From NCBI GenBank assembly GCA_014380365.1, contig JACMJZ010000026.1, positions 177,891 through 241,890 on the forward strand: 64,000 nt of DNA. Reading direction: 5' to 3'. Position numbers and translations under genes: made by a program. The notes beneath the pieces were generated by a model. It was not told the origin of the DNA, ran no database searches, and saw only the letters and a list, made by a program, of their open reading frames with translations. This DNA comes from Pyrinomonadaceae bacterium. GTDB taxonomy: Bacteria; Acidobacteriota; Blastocatellia; Pyrinomonadales; Pyrinomonadaceae. Shown here in pieces: positions 35,702 to 43,077 of the stretch. Positions within the stretch are counted from its first letter, which is position 1. Each line of letters opens with the position of its first letter.

Positions 35702-35990
35702 AACGATCTGATTCTAACGATAACCGCCACCTGTAGCACTAAGGGCTTGTCTGAAAGTTACAGGGTATTGCGGAAGGCAAGCCCAAGGGGTTCGATTCCC
35801 CGATTGCTGTTAAGCAAACCGACTCACCATCGGATGGTAAAGCCGAAGAAAAGGGGGAGGGCTGCGCCTTGAGCGTAAGCCGGATTTCGATTTGCAAAAT
35901 CAAGGATACCGCCGTGGCGCTTGCGCTGCGACTCAATTGATTTTCCTCGTCGTCTGGCGCCCTCTCTCTTTCTGAGGCTAATAAGGAGCT
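35702..35990 (+). other. 289 bp gap with two stable hairpins before the SPFH/BMC genes
   Basis: GGGCTTG (about 35745) pairs with CAAGCCC about 35 bases later, and next to it GGGGTTCGATTCCCC forms a tight hairpin that looks like a tRNA T-arm. An AAGG-rich stretch follows. It could be a structured leader of the downstream genes. No tRNA cloverleaf can be completed and no known riboswitch consensus is seen. An open frame without a start codon (35770-35940) is not convincing. Confidence 0.35.
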
Positions 35991-36722
35991 ATGGCACTAC
36001 TAATTCGTAAAATCTCAATCACTCCCAATCATGTCGGTTACATGTATCGGAAGAACCGTCTGAACTCGAAACTGGAACCTGGGATCTATCGTTTCTTCGA
36101 TCCGCTCAACGAGATCAGCGTTATTTCCCTGCCTATGACTAATAGGTTGCAGACTGTTATCAACCAGGAGGTCTTAACGCAGGACACGGTCGCATTGCGC
36201 TTTTCCTACATTATCGAATACCGTATCAGCGATAGCGATCGGTACATAGAGCGATTTGATTTGCATAACGCGTTCGGTGTCACAGTCGAAGCAGAGCAAT
36301 TGCTTCACAGTCTGACTCAGGTGTATTTGCGTGAAGTGATCGCTCGGATTCCAAGCGAACAGGCGAACGAGAAGCGTGACGAGCTGCTGGCAACCGTGCC
36401 TGAGACCTTACAGCGCGAGTTGAAAGACTACGGACTCGAGATCGTGCGCTTGCTGCTGCGCGACATTACGTTTCCAAAGGCGATCCAGGATTTATTCGCT
36501 CGACAGCTCGAGTCCAAGGTTCGTGCCAAAGCAGACTTAGAGAGTGCTCGTAGTGCCGTTGCTACCGCACGCACGCTCAAGAACGCCAGCGAGTTAATGA
36601 AAGACGACGAGAATATTCGGTTCTTTCATCTGCTTGAAACGATTACGAAGATTGCCGAGAAAGGCAAACACACGTTCCTTATCGGAGATATGCAGTCAGG
36701 CGGATTGATCTCGAAGAAGTAA
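35991..36722 (+). CDS. SPFH/Band 7 domain protein without membrane anchor
   Basis: A 243-residue protein of the stomatin/prohibitin type: ITPNHVGYMYRKNRLNSKLEPGIYRFFDP, LTQDTVALRFSYIIEYRISD, then a helical region with LRDITFPKAIQDLFARQLESKVRAKADLESAR as in slipin and stomatin. It ends in MKDDENIRFFHLLETITKIAEKG, typical of the family. The usual N-terminal hydrophobic hairpin is absent, so it may be a soluble or peripheral oligomer. A good ribosome site (AAGGAG) precedes ATG 35991. It is 36 bp before the BMC hexamer gene, an unusual companion for a shell locus; whether it belongs to shell assembly or merely shares the transcript is open. Confidence 0.85.
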   Translation: MALLIRKISITPNHVGYMYRKNRLNSKLEPGIYRFFDPLNEISVISLPMTNRLQTVINQEVLTQDTVALRFSYIIEYRISDSDRYIERFDLHNAFGVTVEAEQLLHSLTQVYLREVIARIPSEQANEKRDELLATVPETLQRELKDYGLEIVRLLLRDITFPKAIQDLFARQLESKVRAKADLESARSAVATARTLKNASELMKDDENIRFFHLLETITKIAEKGKHTFLIGDMQSGGLISKK

Positions 36723-36758
36723 GCGTTAAGGCTAACAAAAGCTAGAAGGAGCAACTGA

Positions 36759-37043
36759 ATGCAAGAAGCACTCGGCATGGTTGAAACCAAAGGCCTGGTG
36801 GCGATGATCGAAGCAGCGGACGCAATGGTCAAAGCTGCAAACGTCACCTTGGTAGGCTACGAAAAAATCGGCGCCGGATTCGTTACGGCCATCGTGCGCG
36901 GAGATGTGGCGGCGGTGAAAGCCGCGACAGATGCCGGCGCTGCCGCGGCCCGTCGCGTGGGCGAGCTGGTCAGCGTACACGTGATTCCACGTCCGCATGG
37001 CAGCGTTGACGACGCTCTTCCAATTGGTCTGACACGCGGTTAA
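36759..37043 (+). CDS. Microcompartment shell hexamer protein (BMC-H)
   Basis: A 94-residue single BMC domain: [50 protein letters not shown] and [15 protein letters not shown], which match CsoS1/PduA-type hexamers in order. The pore loop is EKIGAGF. AGAAGGAG precedes the start. Hexamers tile the facets of the protein shell. It is the only BMC-H in the window, and no BMC-T is present. The first pentamer gene starts 3 bases after the stop. Confidence 0.96.
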   Translation: MQEALGMVETKGLVAMIEAADAMVKAANVTLVGYEKIGAGFVTAIVRGDVAAVKAATDAGAAAARRVGELVSVHVIPRPHGSVDDALPIGLTRG

Positions 37044-37045
37044 GC

Positions 37046-37318
37046 ATGATCATCGCGCGTATTCTCGGCACCGTCGTCTCGACTCAAAAAGACGAACGCC
37101 TGCTCGGAAAGAAGTTGCTCATCGTGCGTCCGGTCAACGTGGATGGCAGCGATACGACGGGCTATGTCGTCGCCGTCGATACAGTGGGCGCGGGATTCCA
37201 TGAAAGAGTGCTGGTGGTGGCGGGCTCCAGCGCGCGCCTGGCCCAGGGAATGAAAGACGCTCCGGTTGACGCGGCGATTGTCGGTATCATTGACACGGTA
37301 GACGTACCGAACACCTAA
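37046..37318 (+). CDS. EutN/CcmL-type shell pentamer, first copy
   Basis: A 90-residue protein with the pentamer family pattern: IIARILGTVVSTQKDERLLGKKLLIV, AVDTVGAGFHERVLVV, PVDAAIVGIIDTVDV. Pentamers cap the vertices of the shell. It is translated right after BMC-H (3 bp gap). Its stop codon opens a 90 bp GTTTCGAG-type repeat before the next pentamer. Confidence 0.95.
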   Translation: MIIARILGTVVSTQKDERLLGKKLLIVRPVNVDGSDTTGYVVAVDTVGAGFHERVLVVAGSSARLAQGMKDAPVDAAIVGIIDTVDVPNT

Positions 37319-37409
37319 GTTTCGAGTTCCGAGTTCCAAGTTTCGAGTTAAGAAGGCAGAAGCGCTTTGAGCTCCGAACTTGAAACTCGAAACTCGAAAC
37401 TCGAGACTT
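37317..37409. repeat. GTTTCGAG/CTCGAAAC inverted word repeat
   Basis: AAGTTTCGAGTTCCGAGTT words on the left and GAAACTCGAAACTCGAAAC words on the right form an imperfect hairpin that fills the gap between two pentamer genes. Relatives lie inside pcrA and at the end of murD. Confidence 0.75.
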
Positions 37410-37414
37410 AATCG

Positions 37415-37726
37415 ATGCAACTTGCTCGCGTTATCGGCACGGTGGTGGCAACCGTTAAGAACGAATCGCTGGAAGGCCGCAAACTCCTCGTTGTGCAATC
37501 TCTGAACAAAGACCTCGAGCCTTCCGGCAAACCGCTGGTGGCGGTAGATTCCGTCGGCGCAGGCGTTGGCGAACTGGTGTTTTGGTGCAGGGGGAAGGAA
37601 GCGAGCTTTCCGTTCAAGCGGGAAGACACGCCTACGGACTGCACCATCATCGGCATCGTTGACTCCGATGCGCATGTAACGAACGGCCTACAGACTGCAA
37701 GGTGGTCTGGCCGCACGCACGACTAG
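37415..37726 (+). CDS. EutN/CcmL-type shell pentamer, second copy
   Basis: A 103-residue pentamer protein: LARVIGTVVATVKNESLEGRKLLVV, AVDSVGAGVGELVFWCRGKEASF, TPTDCTIIGIVDSDAHV. The C-terminus is about 12 residues longer than in the other copies, ending in TARWSGRTHD. The presence of three divergent pentamers with one hexamer recalls the PVM-type loci of Planctomycetes and Verrucomicrobia, which also have three. Confidence 0.95.
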   Translation: MQLARVIGTVVATVKNESLEGRKLLVVQSLNKDLEPSGKPLVAVDSVGAGVGELVFWCRGKEASFPFKREDTPTDCTIIGIVDSDAHVTNGLQTARWSGRTHD

Positions 37727-37728
37727 CT

Positions 37729-37757
37729 GGGAGCGCAGGCATCCAGCCTGCAATGAG
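37729..37757. repeat. GGGAGCGCAGGCATCC hairpin repeat
   Basis: GGGAGCGCAGGCATCCAGCCTGC is nearly identical to GGGAGCGCAGGCATCCTGCC after ftsI (46738). An inverted relative lies at about 38085-38120. Each forms a small AGGC/GCCT hairpin. Confidence 0.6.
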
Positions 37758-37790
37758 CGCCGCAGGCGCGAACAAGTCTTACTTAATCAA

Positions 37791-38072
37791 ATGCTTCTCG
37801 CACGCGTTATCGGCAACATCGTCGCCACCAAGAAGAACCAGCGCTATGAGGGCGCCAGCGTAATGCTCTGTCAGCAAATTTCCCCCGAAGGCGAAGAGAT
37901 GCCAACGACGTTATTGGCGCTCAACGCGGTGGACGCCGGCGTCGGCGATCAAGTGTTGATTGTGCAAGAGGGCTGGGGCGCGTCGACTGCGTCAACCGGA
38001 AAACCAGGCGCTGCGATTGATTCAGCGATAGTCGGCGTAGTGGACTACGTGGATTTGTTGAAAGACGAGTAG
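37791..38072 (+). CDS. EutN/CcmL-type shell pentamer, third copy
   Basis: A 93-residue pentamer protein: LLARVIGNIVATKKNQRYEGASVMLC, LALNAVDAGVGDQVLIVQEGWGAS, AAIDSAIVGVVDYVDLL. It is the most divergent of the three in the middle part. It is 64 bp after the second copy across a repeat and 58 bp before the last gene of the group. Confidence 0.95.
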   Translation: MLLARVIGNIVATKKNQRYEGASVMLCQQISPEGEEMPTTLLALNAVDAGVGDQVLIVQEGWGASTASTGKPGAAIDSAIVGVVDYVDLLKDE

Positions 38073-38130
38073 AAAAGAATTGCACCCAGCGGCAGTGCGG
38101 GCAAGATGCTCGCGCTCCCAGATCTACAAG

Positions 38131-38586
38131 ATGAGCACTGAATTTGATCATGCGCGCGAGATGGCGGAACGAATTGCTCGACGAGTATCGGGCAACGTAG
38201 ATGCGACCGCTGGCCGCCCCCAACCAAAGGTCGAAGTAAGTTCGGAGCTTGCCGCCGTGCGCGCCGGCCTCAGCGAACTCCAGCGAAAGATCTCGCAGCT
38301 TGAGGCGAAGGTGAGTTCGCAACCCGCGGACGGTCCGACAAACTTGATTTCGTCGAACACTGTACGATCGATGTCGAACACGCCGAGCGCCGCGCCGACA
38401 ACTCATTCACCATGGTTGGCCGGAATCAACTCCTCCTATTCCCATCCCAGCCAGGAAAAATTTGGCGTGGAAGAGGCGACGGTTACTGAGTTGGTGGACT
38501 TCTTCGAGAAGGAAAAGCAGTGCACGATCGAGCCTGGTGGAAAACCCTGCGACCACTGCGCGATGTGCAGTTCGCGCGGCTTCTAA
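38131..38586 (+). CDS. Unknown protein of the BMC locus with C-terminal CxxCxxC motif
   Basis: I place the start at ATG 38131 (151 residues), because the upstream in-frame part is made of an intergenic repeat. The N-terminus is a short amphipathic helix (FDHAREMAERIARRVSG), then a coiled-coil stretch (LAAVRAGLSELQRKISQLEAKV), a Ser/Pro/Asn-rich linker, and a C-terminal region TELVDFFEKEKQCTIEPGG. The end is C-D-H-C-A-M-C-S-S. The last motif could bind zinc or an iron-sulfur cluster. No family is recognised. The N-terminal helix resembles shell-targeting peptides. It is followed by a strong terminator, marking the end of the group. Confidence 0.7.
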   Translation: MSTEFDHAREMAERIARRVSGNVDATAGRPQPKVEVSSELAAVRAGLSELQRKISQLEAKVSSQPADGPTNLISSNTVRSMSNTPSAAPTTHSPWLAGINSSYSHPSQEKFGVEEATVTELVDFFEKEKQCTIEPGGKPCDHCAMCSSRGF

Positions 38587-38611
38587 AGCTACCACTATCT
38601 TTAAAAGGAAG

Positions 38612-38645
38612 AGGCCGCTCGTGGGAGCGGCCTTTCTTCTTTTTT
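38612..38645 (+). terminator. Terminator closing the BMC gene group
   Basis: A perfect stem GGCCGCTC with loop GTGG and GAGCGGCC is followed by TTTCTTCTTTTTT. It may also serve transcripts from the lemA side. Confidence 0.85.
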
Positions 38646-38733
38646 GTGGCACGGGCGTCCCGCCCGTGGATCACGCGCAAGATGCGCGTGCCACTGACAT
38701 CATCGAGGTCAGGCGAGAATGCCTGTCCTACTT
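38646..38733. repeat. Chain of small hairpin repeats
   Basis: GGCACGGGCGTCCCGCCCGTGG, then CACGCGCAAGATGCGCGTG and a GGCGAGAATGCCTGTCCTAC word follow each other. The last word is related to the pair after murF (48569-48624) and overlaps the 3' end of lemA. Confidence 0.6.
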
Positions 38734-39372
38734 CGACGGCGCGGGCGCCGGAGGTTGATTCTGGCGCAGCGAACCGGAGTCGATCTTCGGTACCGTCGTC
38801 GCGGCCGGGTCAGCTTTGAAGTAAGGCTCTTCCTTGAATCCATACAGCTTTGCCGAGATAACGGTCGGGAAACTCTTCATCGTGGTGTTGTAATCCTGAA
38901 TTGCGTCGTTGTAGTCCTTGCGAGATACAGCGATGCGATTTTCTGTTCCCACCACCTCGTCCTGCGCTTTCAGAAAATTCTGATTGGAGCGCAGCTCCGG
39001 ATAGGCCTCCTGCAGGACCAGCAGTCGTCCCACGGTGCCGCCGAAACTGTTCGCGGCGTCAATCACCGCCTGTTTTTGTTCCGGAGTCTTGTCCCCGCCT
39101 TCGCCCGCCGGCGCTTGCTGCGTAGCGTTCAGCAATCGCGATCGAGCTTCGGCAATCTTGCCGAACACTTCCTGCTCCTGCACGCCCGCGAGCTTCGCCG
39201 TCTCAATAAGATTGTTCAGCAGGTCTGAGCGACGCTGGAGCTGAGTCTCCACGTTTGCCCACTTGGCCTTCACGTTCTCGTGCTTGGTGGTCAGCGTGTT
39301 GTAGCCGCAGCCGCTGCCGGTCGCCGCCACAAAGATAACCACGGCAAGTAACATCAATCGTCGTTGGATCAT
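38728..39372 (-). CDS. LemA-family lipoprotein
   Basis: A 214-residue protein with a lipoprotein signal (lipobox GSGC near residue 22) and a LemA helical domain: YNTLTTKHENVKAKWANVETQLQRRSDLLNNLIETAKL, and AYPELRSNQNFLKAQDEVVGTENRIAVSRKDYNDAIQDYN. Its last 30 residues are a Pro-rich tail. LemA proteins often pair with TPM-domain proteins, and one is encoded 0.9 kb upstream. The gene for a nucleotidyltransferase-like protein lies between them. Its role in the envelope is unknown. Confidence 0.93.
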   Translation of the reverse strand: MIQRRLMLLAVVIFVAATGSGCGYNTLTTKHENVKAKWANVETQLQRRSDLLNNLIETAKLAGVQEQEVFGKIAEARSRLLNATQQAPAGEGGDKTPEQKQAVIDAANSFGGTVGRLLVLQEAYPELRSNQNFLKAQDEVVGTENRIAVSRKDYNDAIQDYNTTMKSFPTVISAKLYGFKEEPYFKADPAATTVPKIDSGSLRQNQPPAPAPSK

Positions 39373-39381
39373 TATAGTCTC

Positions 39382-40119
39382 CTAAATCTTTCCTTGATCG
39401 AATTCGTCTACCGCCTGGATCACTCGATCAATCTGTTCCATGTAAGCGGCAAAGATGTCGTTAGCATCTTTTTCTGAGGGGGGCACAAAGTCACGGGTGC
39501 GAAACGCAAAAATCTTTTCGAATGGCTCGGCGTCCAAACCAAACTGCTTCACTGTGGCGCGAACGGTGTCGGGTTTGCTCACTGGCGCCGGATCCCCATG
39601 CAGGATCAGCACGGCGCGAAACAGGGACGCGAAACTAGCGAGGCTGTCGCTCATCAAGTCGCATAGCTTCTCACTTGAGATCGACGCTGGAATGTAGAGT
39701 CGCCGCAGCTGAATCAGCTTGCTTCGGAGCTCGTACTCCGTCTGATGACGCAGGTTGATATCTGAGAGGTGGACAAACTCGAAAGGATCCTGACCGTAGA
39801 GCACTGTGCGCGCGTTTGCCATCTGATGAAACTCGATGGGAAATACGTCCGCGGCGTCGGATAGTTCCTCGGCGGTAAAATAGACCGGAATCGGATGTCC
39901 TAGGCGTCGCCACTCGCGCATCGGCGCCTGCGCCAAACGCAAATCCTCGGGAGTGATGCGGTGCAAGGTAATCAGCAGGTTGTAATCGGACCGCAACTCG
40001 ACGTGATCGCCTGCCGCCGCGGAGCCGTAGAGTACGACGGACGCGAGATTGTCGCCGTGCGTCAAGCGCAGATCCTTGACTAGGGAATTTAGTGCTTCGT
40101 GAACTACTGTCTTAGCCAT
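39382..40119 (-). CDS. Nucleotidyltransferase-fold protein, possibly inactive
   Basis: A 245-residue protein with an MNT-like pattern VVLYGSAAAGDHVELRSDYNLLITL. Active members have GS followed by DxD or DxE; here the pair reads D-Y-N, so the second metal ligand is replaced by Asn. The remainder is helical (VFPIEFHQMANARTVLYGQDPF; SLASFASLFRAVLILHG) and resembles the substrate-binding half of such proteins. It starts at ATG 40119 and is 9 bp before lemA. Its target is unknown. Confidence 0.75.
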   Translation of the reverse strand: MAKTVVHEALNSLVKDLRLTHGDNLASVVLYGSAAAGDHVELRSDYNLLITLHRITPEDLRLAQAPMREWRRLGHPIPVYFTAEELSDAADVFPIEFHQMANARTVLYGQDPFEFVHLSDINLRHQTEYELRSKLIQLRRLYIPASISSEKLCDLMSDSLASFASLFRAVLILHGDPAPVSKPDTVRATVKQFGLDAEPFEKIFAFRTRDFVPPSEKDANDIFAAYMEQIDRVIQAVDEFDQGKI

Positions 40120-40166
40120 CGTATTTTATTTCGTGTAAACCGAATACTACCAGAATCCGGAATGCG

Positions 40167-40260
40167 GCCACAGATCTCACGGATAAGAACGGATCAGAAT
40201 TAAGCAAAACATCGAAAAACCAGTTCCTTCATATCTGTCTTATCCGTGCAAATCTGTGGC
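40167..40260. repeat. Inverted word repeat (CACAGATCTCACGGATAA family)
   Basis: GCCACAGATCTCACGGATAAG on the left faces CTTATCCGTGCAAATCTGTGGC on the right, a near-perfect stem of about 20 bases with a 50-base loop. Related words occur at 14643-14748. Confidence 0.7.
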
Positions 40261-40274
40261 TAAACAAGTCGGCC

Positions 40275-41231
40275 TTACCAACTGCCGCCGGCACCGCCGC
40301 CGCCGGCGCTGCCACCCCCAAAGCCGCCGCCAAAACCGCCTCCACCAAATCCGCCGCCGCCGCCGAATCCACCGCCACCCCAGCCGCTGCTGGAACCACC
40401 CCAACTACTTCCGCGGCCTCCGGAGTTTAGTAATGAACCCAGCAGCAACAGGCCCATCCAGCCGCCGCCGCCCCCGCCGCCCCCGCCGCCTCGTCCCCCG
40501 CCGCCTTTTCTCATCGACGACAGGACCATGATGACTACGCCCAGGATAACAAGCAGAGTGCAACAAGTACTGGAGAATCCTTTCGATTTGCTTCTGACAC
40601 CGCGCGACTTCGGCGCTTCCCGAGCTGCGTACCGCTGATCGATTCCTTCAATAGTAAAGCCGCGTTTTTGAGCGAGCGTCGCCACGTAAGCCTGAACAGT
40701 GTCGTAGACACCCTGGCTGTAGTCGCCCTTCTTTAACTGCGGAACCAGGTATTGACGTTGAATCTGTCCCACCAGACCGTCGTTAAGGTCCCCCTCAAGA
40801 TGATAGCCAACCTCGGTGAAATATTTCCTATCGTCCACCGCCAGCAACAACAGAAAGCCATCGTTCTCTTTTGATCCGATTCCCCAGCCTCGGTAAACCG
40901 CCAAAGCATACTCGGAGATGTCCTGACCGCCAGTGGTATCAACTGTTGCTACCGCAAACTCAATGTTCGCCCGCTCCTTTAGGTTTAGATAGATGGCGCC
41001 GAGCTTTTGCTCTGTCTCGGCGTCGATGACGCTGGCGTTATCAACAATTGGGGTGAATGGCGAGGGAAGCGGAATGGGGGATGTTGCGGTTTGACCCAGC
41101 GCGGCGGTTTGAAAACCGAGAAGCAGAAGGACCCCGATGAAGGCCAAGCCTCGCAAGCGACCAAGACGGCCCGAGTCGAATCCGGCTGTCTTTTTAACCA
41201 CTGAGTACTGCGGATTCTGCGACTGCGACAA
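40275..41231 (-). CDS. TPM-domain (YgcG-like) secreted protein with Gly-rich tail
   Basis: A 318-residue protein. A signal or anchor segment (about 27-46) is followed by a TPM domain: VDNASVIDAETEQKLGAIYLNLKERANIEFAVATVDTTGG, then WGIGSKENDGFLLLLAVDDRKYFTEVGYHLEG. A second hydrophobic segment (STCCTLLVILGVVIMVLS) precedes a tail of about 80 residues that is mostly Gly with Ser and Phe (GGGFGGGGFGGG). The order is typical for YgcG-type proteins, which accompany LemA. The function is unsettled. Its end lies in the envelope. Confidence 0.92.
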   Translation of the reverse strand: MSQSQNPQYSVVKKTAGFDSGRLGRLRGLAFIGVLLLLGFQTAALGQTATSPIPLPSPFTPIVDNASVIDAETEQKLGAIYLNLKERANIEFAVATVDTTGGQDISEYALAVYRGWGIGSKENDGFLLLLAVDDRKYFTEVGYHLEGDLNDGLVGQIQRQYLVPQLKKGDYSQGVYDTVQAYVATLAQKRGFTIEGIDQRYAAREAPKSRGVRSKSKGFSSTCCTLLVILGVVIMVLSSMRKGGGGRGGGGGGGGGGWMGLLLLGSLLNSGGRGSSWGGSSSGWGGGGFGGGGGFGGGGFGGGFGGGSAGGGGAGGSW

Positions 41232-41235
41232 AAAG

Positions 41236-42039
41236 CTACCCCTCGATCAGTTTGTGCAATAAATAGAAAAGTGCGACTCCTACAAAAACGACAATCGAGA
41301 CTATAGGGTTTCGCTCTTCTTTGTGATTGACCTCGGGGATCAGGTCACTGGCCGCCACATAAAGCGTCACGCCGGCCGAAAAGGGAAGCGCATAACTTAC
41401 GGCCGACTCGATTCTCGAGCTCACCAACGCCACGACGATCACTCCCGCGAGCGTTGCCGCGCCGATAGCAGCGGTCGCCCACAAAGCAGTACGCGTGGAA
41501 CGCCCTGAAGCCAGCATAATGGAGGCGACGGTAAACCCTTCCGGCATCTTGTGCAGCAGGATGGCCACGAAAACCAGCAGACCCACTTTGAAGTCAACCA
41601 GGAAAGCCGCGGCAATCGAGACGCCGTCGAAGAACGTGTGAATCCAGAGGCCACCGACCGCTGTGTAAGCCGCGGAAGGTTTCATGAACGACTCGGGATG
41701 TGTTTCCGCGCCGAAGTGAAAATGGGGCGCGATTGTGTGTTCGAAGAGTTGGATGAGCAGGTAGCCGCCGAGGAGCAAGGTCATCGCCCCGATTACCGAT
41801 TCCGCAGCGCTCTCGCCTTCGAGGTTTGCCGTCCAGAGCCGCACGCTCTCAGGAACGATCTCAATGAAGATCGCGGCCAGCATAAACCCCGCGCCCAGGG
41901 CAACCAGATATTTGAGGAAACGCTCTCCTAACCGGTGCGCACCCGATCTAATAAGGACAAATCCGCCGAGAAGGTTCGCCCCAGCCGCGAGCAGGCCAAA
42001 CAGAAGAAGTCCTGCAAATCCTCCGTGATTGAGGTCCAT
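41236..42039 (-). CDS. ZIP-family divalent metal transporter
   Basis: A 267-residue membrane protein with about eight helices. The fourth and fifth carry the ZIP metal-site residues: IHTFFDGVSIAAAF (H and D) and HKMPEGFTVASIML (HxxPEG). A His-rich cytoplasmic loop (HTIAPHFHFGAETHPE) lies between helices 3 and 4. The family imports zinc or iron. It is 4 bp upstream of the TPM gene on the same strand. Confidence 0.93.
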   Translation of the reverse strand: MDLNHGGFAGLLLFGLLAAGANLLGGFVLIRSGAHRLGERFLKYLVALGAGFMLAAIFIEIVPESVRLWTANLEGESAAESVIGAMTLLLGGYLLIQLFEHTIAPHFHFGAETHPESFMKPSAAYTAVGGLWIHTFFDGVSIAAAFLVDFKVGLLVFVAILLHKMPEGFTVASIMLASGRSTRTALWATAAIGAATLAGVIVVALVSSRIESAVSYALPFSAGVTLYVAASDLIPEVNHKEERNPIVSIVVFVGVALFYLLHKLIEG

Positions 42040-42142
42040 TCAGTTGTTCTTCAGGCGCAAGGTTTGTTGATTACTCATGTCGCGCCAATATACAACAAGG
42101 CCACTCGCCTGCCTATTGGGCGGTTGTTCCCGTAATGCCATC

Positions 42143-42217
42143 AGTTTAGAGTTCAAGCTTTAGCTTGCGTGGCGAAGCTGCACCCGAGCTGCAGCCTAAA
42201 GGCTGAACTCTGAGCTT
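42143..42217. repeat. Three-stem palindromic element, copy 4
   Basis: AGTTTAGAGTTCAA with CAAGCTTTAGCTTG on the left and GCCTAAAGGC with GGCTGAACTCTGAGCT on the right. The inner right hairpin has changed both arms (AACCT...AGGTT to AGCCT...AGGCT), so pairing is kept. Confidence 0.85.
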
Positions 42218-42359
42218 CGGGCCTTCTTGCCATGGGATCGCCGCCATCGAGGCACTAGGAGGTCGGTTGCCGATTCTCCTGGCAGACAAGAGGCGAACGC
42301 TAACTTAAGCAGCGAAGGGCAAAACTGCCAAATACCCCAGTTTTTGGGGGAGTTAACTA

Positions 42360-42388
42360 TTGACACCGAAAATGATGGGGCGTAGACT
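42360..42388 (+). promoter_or_regulatory. Promoter of the mraZ/dcw cluster
   Basis: A perfect -35 TTGACA (42360-42365), a spacer of 17 bases and TAGACT (42383-42388). The start site would be near 42395, giving a leader of about 105 bases. MraZ boxes follow at once. Confidence 0.75.
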
Positions 42389-42397
42389 CCGCTTCGG

Positions 42398-42422
42398 GTG
42401 GTCAAAAGTGGTCGGAAGTGGG
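42398..42422 (+). promoter_or_regulatory. MraZ operator: three direct repeats
   Basis: GTGGT (42398), GTGGT (42408) and GTGGG (42418) stand at an exact 10-base period, so on one face of the helix. This matches the known MraZ site of GTGGG-type repeats separated by 5 bases upstream of mraZ. It lies just past the predicted start site, fitting repression of its own operon. Confidence 0.8.
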
Positions 42423-42499
42423 TCCAACCTCGTTACGACTGATCGCTAGTTCAACTTTTCCAAAAGGCCACCCACCAAATCTATTGACTGGTCGACTCT

Positions 42500-42940
42500 A
42501 TGCTGCGGGGAAATTACACGGCCCGGATTGACGTCAAGGGTCGGCTAAAGGTGCCGACTCCATTTCGCCGCCTGATTGACGAAAAGCACGGCGGGGAATT
42601 CTACATAACAAGTCTGACTGGTGACAACGTTCGCATCTACCCGCTGCCGGAGTGGGAATCGATAGAACAGAGACTTTCACTCCTGCCGACGATGGATCCG
42701 GCGCGGCGCAAGTTCCTTGACAGAACGAACTACTACGGTCAGCAGTCCACGATCGATGGTCAGGGCCGGCTTCTGATTCATCCGCTGCTGCGAAAGAGCG
42801 CGGGTGTCATGGGCGACGTCGCGGTCATGGGGTATCTGACGTACCTGGAAGTTTGGGAGCTGGATGTTTTCAAATCGCGCATGCTTGCGGATCCCTACAC
42901 GGAAGAGGACGAAGCAGCGATCGCGAAGCTGGGAATCTAA
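42500..42940 (+). CDS. mraZ: Division and cell wall cluster regulator MraZ
   Basis: A 146-residue protein with the two SpoVT/AbrB-like halves, each with its DxxGR core: [17 protein letters not shown] and [16 protein letters not shown]. MraZ binds GTGGG-type repeats as a ring-shaped oligomer and represses the cluster. The operator is present upstream. It is the first gene of the cluster and is followed by a 100 bp repeat before rsmH. Confidence 0.96.
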   Translation: MLRGNYTARIDVKGRLKVPTPFRRLIDEKHGGEFYITSLTGDNVRIYPLPEWESIEQRLSLLPTMDPARRKFLDRTNYYGQQSTIDGQGRLLIHPLLRKSAGVMGDVAVMGYLTYLEVWELDVFKSRMLADPYTEEDEAAIAKLGI

Positions 42941-42944
42941 GAGC

Positions 42945-43038
42945 AGTGACAAGTAAGGAGTGACAAGTGAAAAGTGAGAAGCAGGAAGTCCATATCAATC
43001 AGTTCTGACTCGTCACTCGTCACTTGTCACTCGTCACT
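42945..43038. repeat. AGTGACAAGT/ACTTGTCACT inverted word repeat
   Basis: AGTGACAAGTAAGGAGTGAC words on the left and CACTCGTCACTTGTCACTCG words on the right flank a non-repeated middle of about 35 bases, in the gap between mraZ and rsmH. Confidence 0.7.
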
Positions 43039-43077
43039 AGCTAGTTGTTCTTTGAACGAGATCACGGGGCGGTGGTG

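Larger units (their letters stand above)
42040..42499. other. 460 bp intergenic region upstream of the division cluster
   Basis: The left part holds palindromic element copy 4. The right part holds the promoter and operator of mraZ. Between 42218 and 42355 I see nothing but a T/G-rich stretch before the promoter. Confidence 0.7.

Noticed and set aside
35795..35830. T-arm-like GGGGTTCGATTCCCC suggesting a tRNA gene
   Set aside because: No matching acceptor stem, anticodon arm or D-arm can be placed upstream at the right distance.
37317..37409. Tandem words resembling a CRISPR array
   Set aside because: The words are 8-10 bases, adjacent and inverted across a centre; there are no spacers or cas genes.
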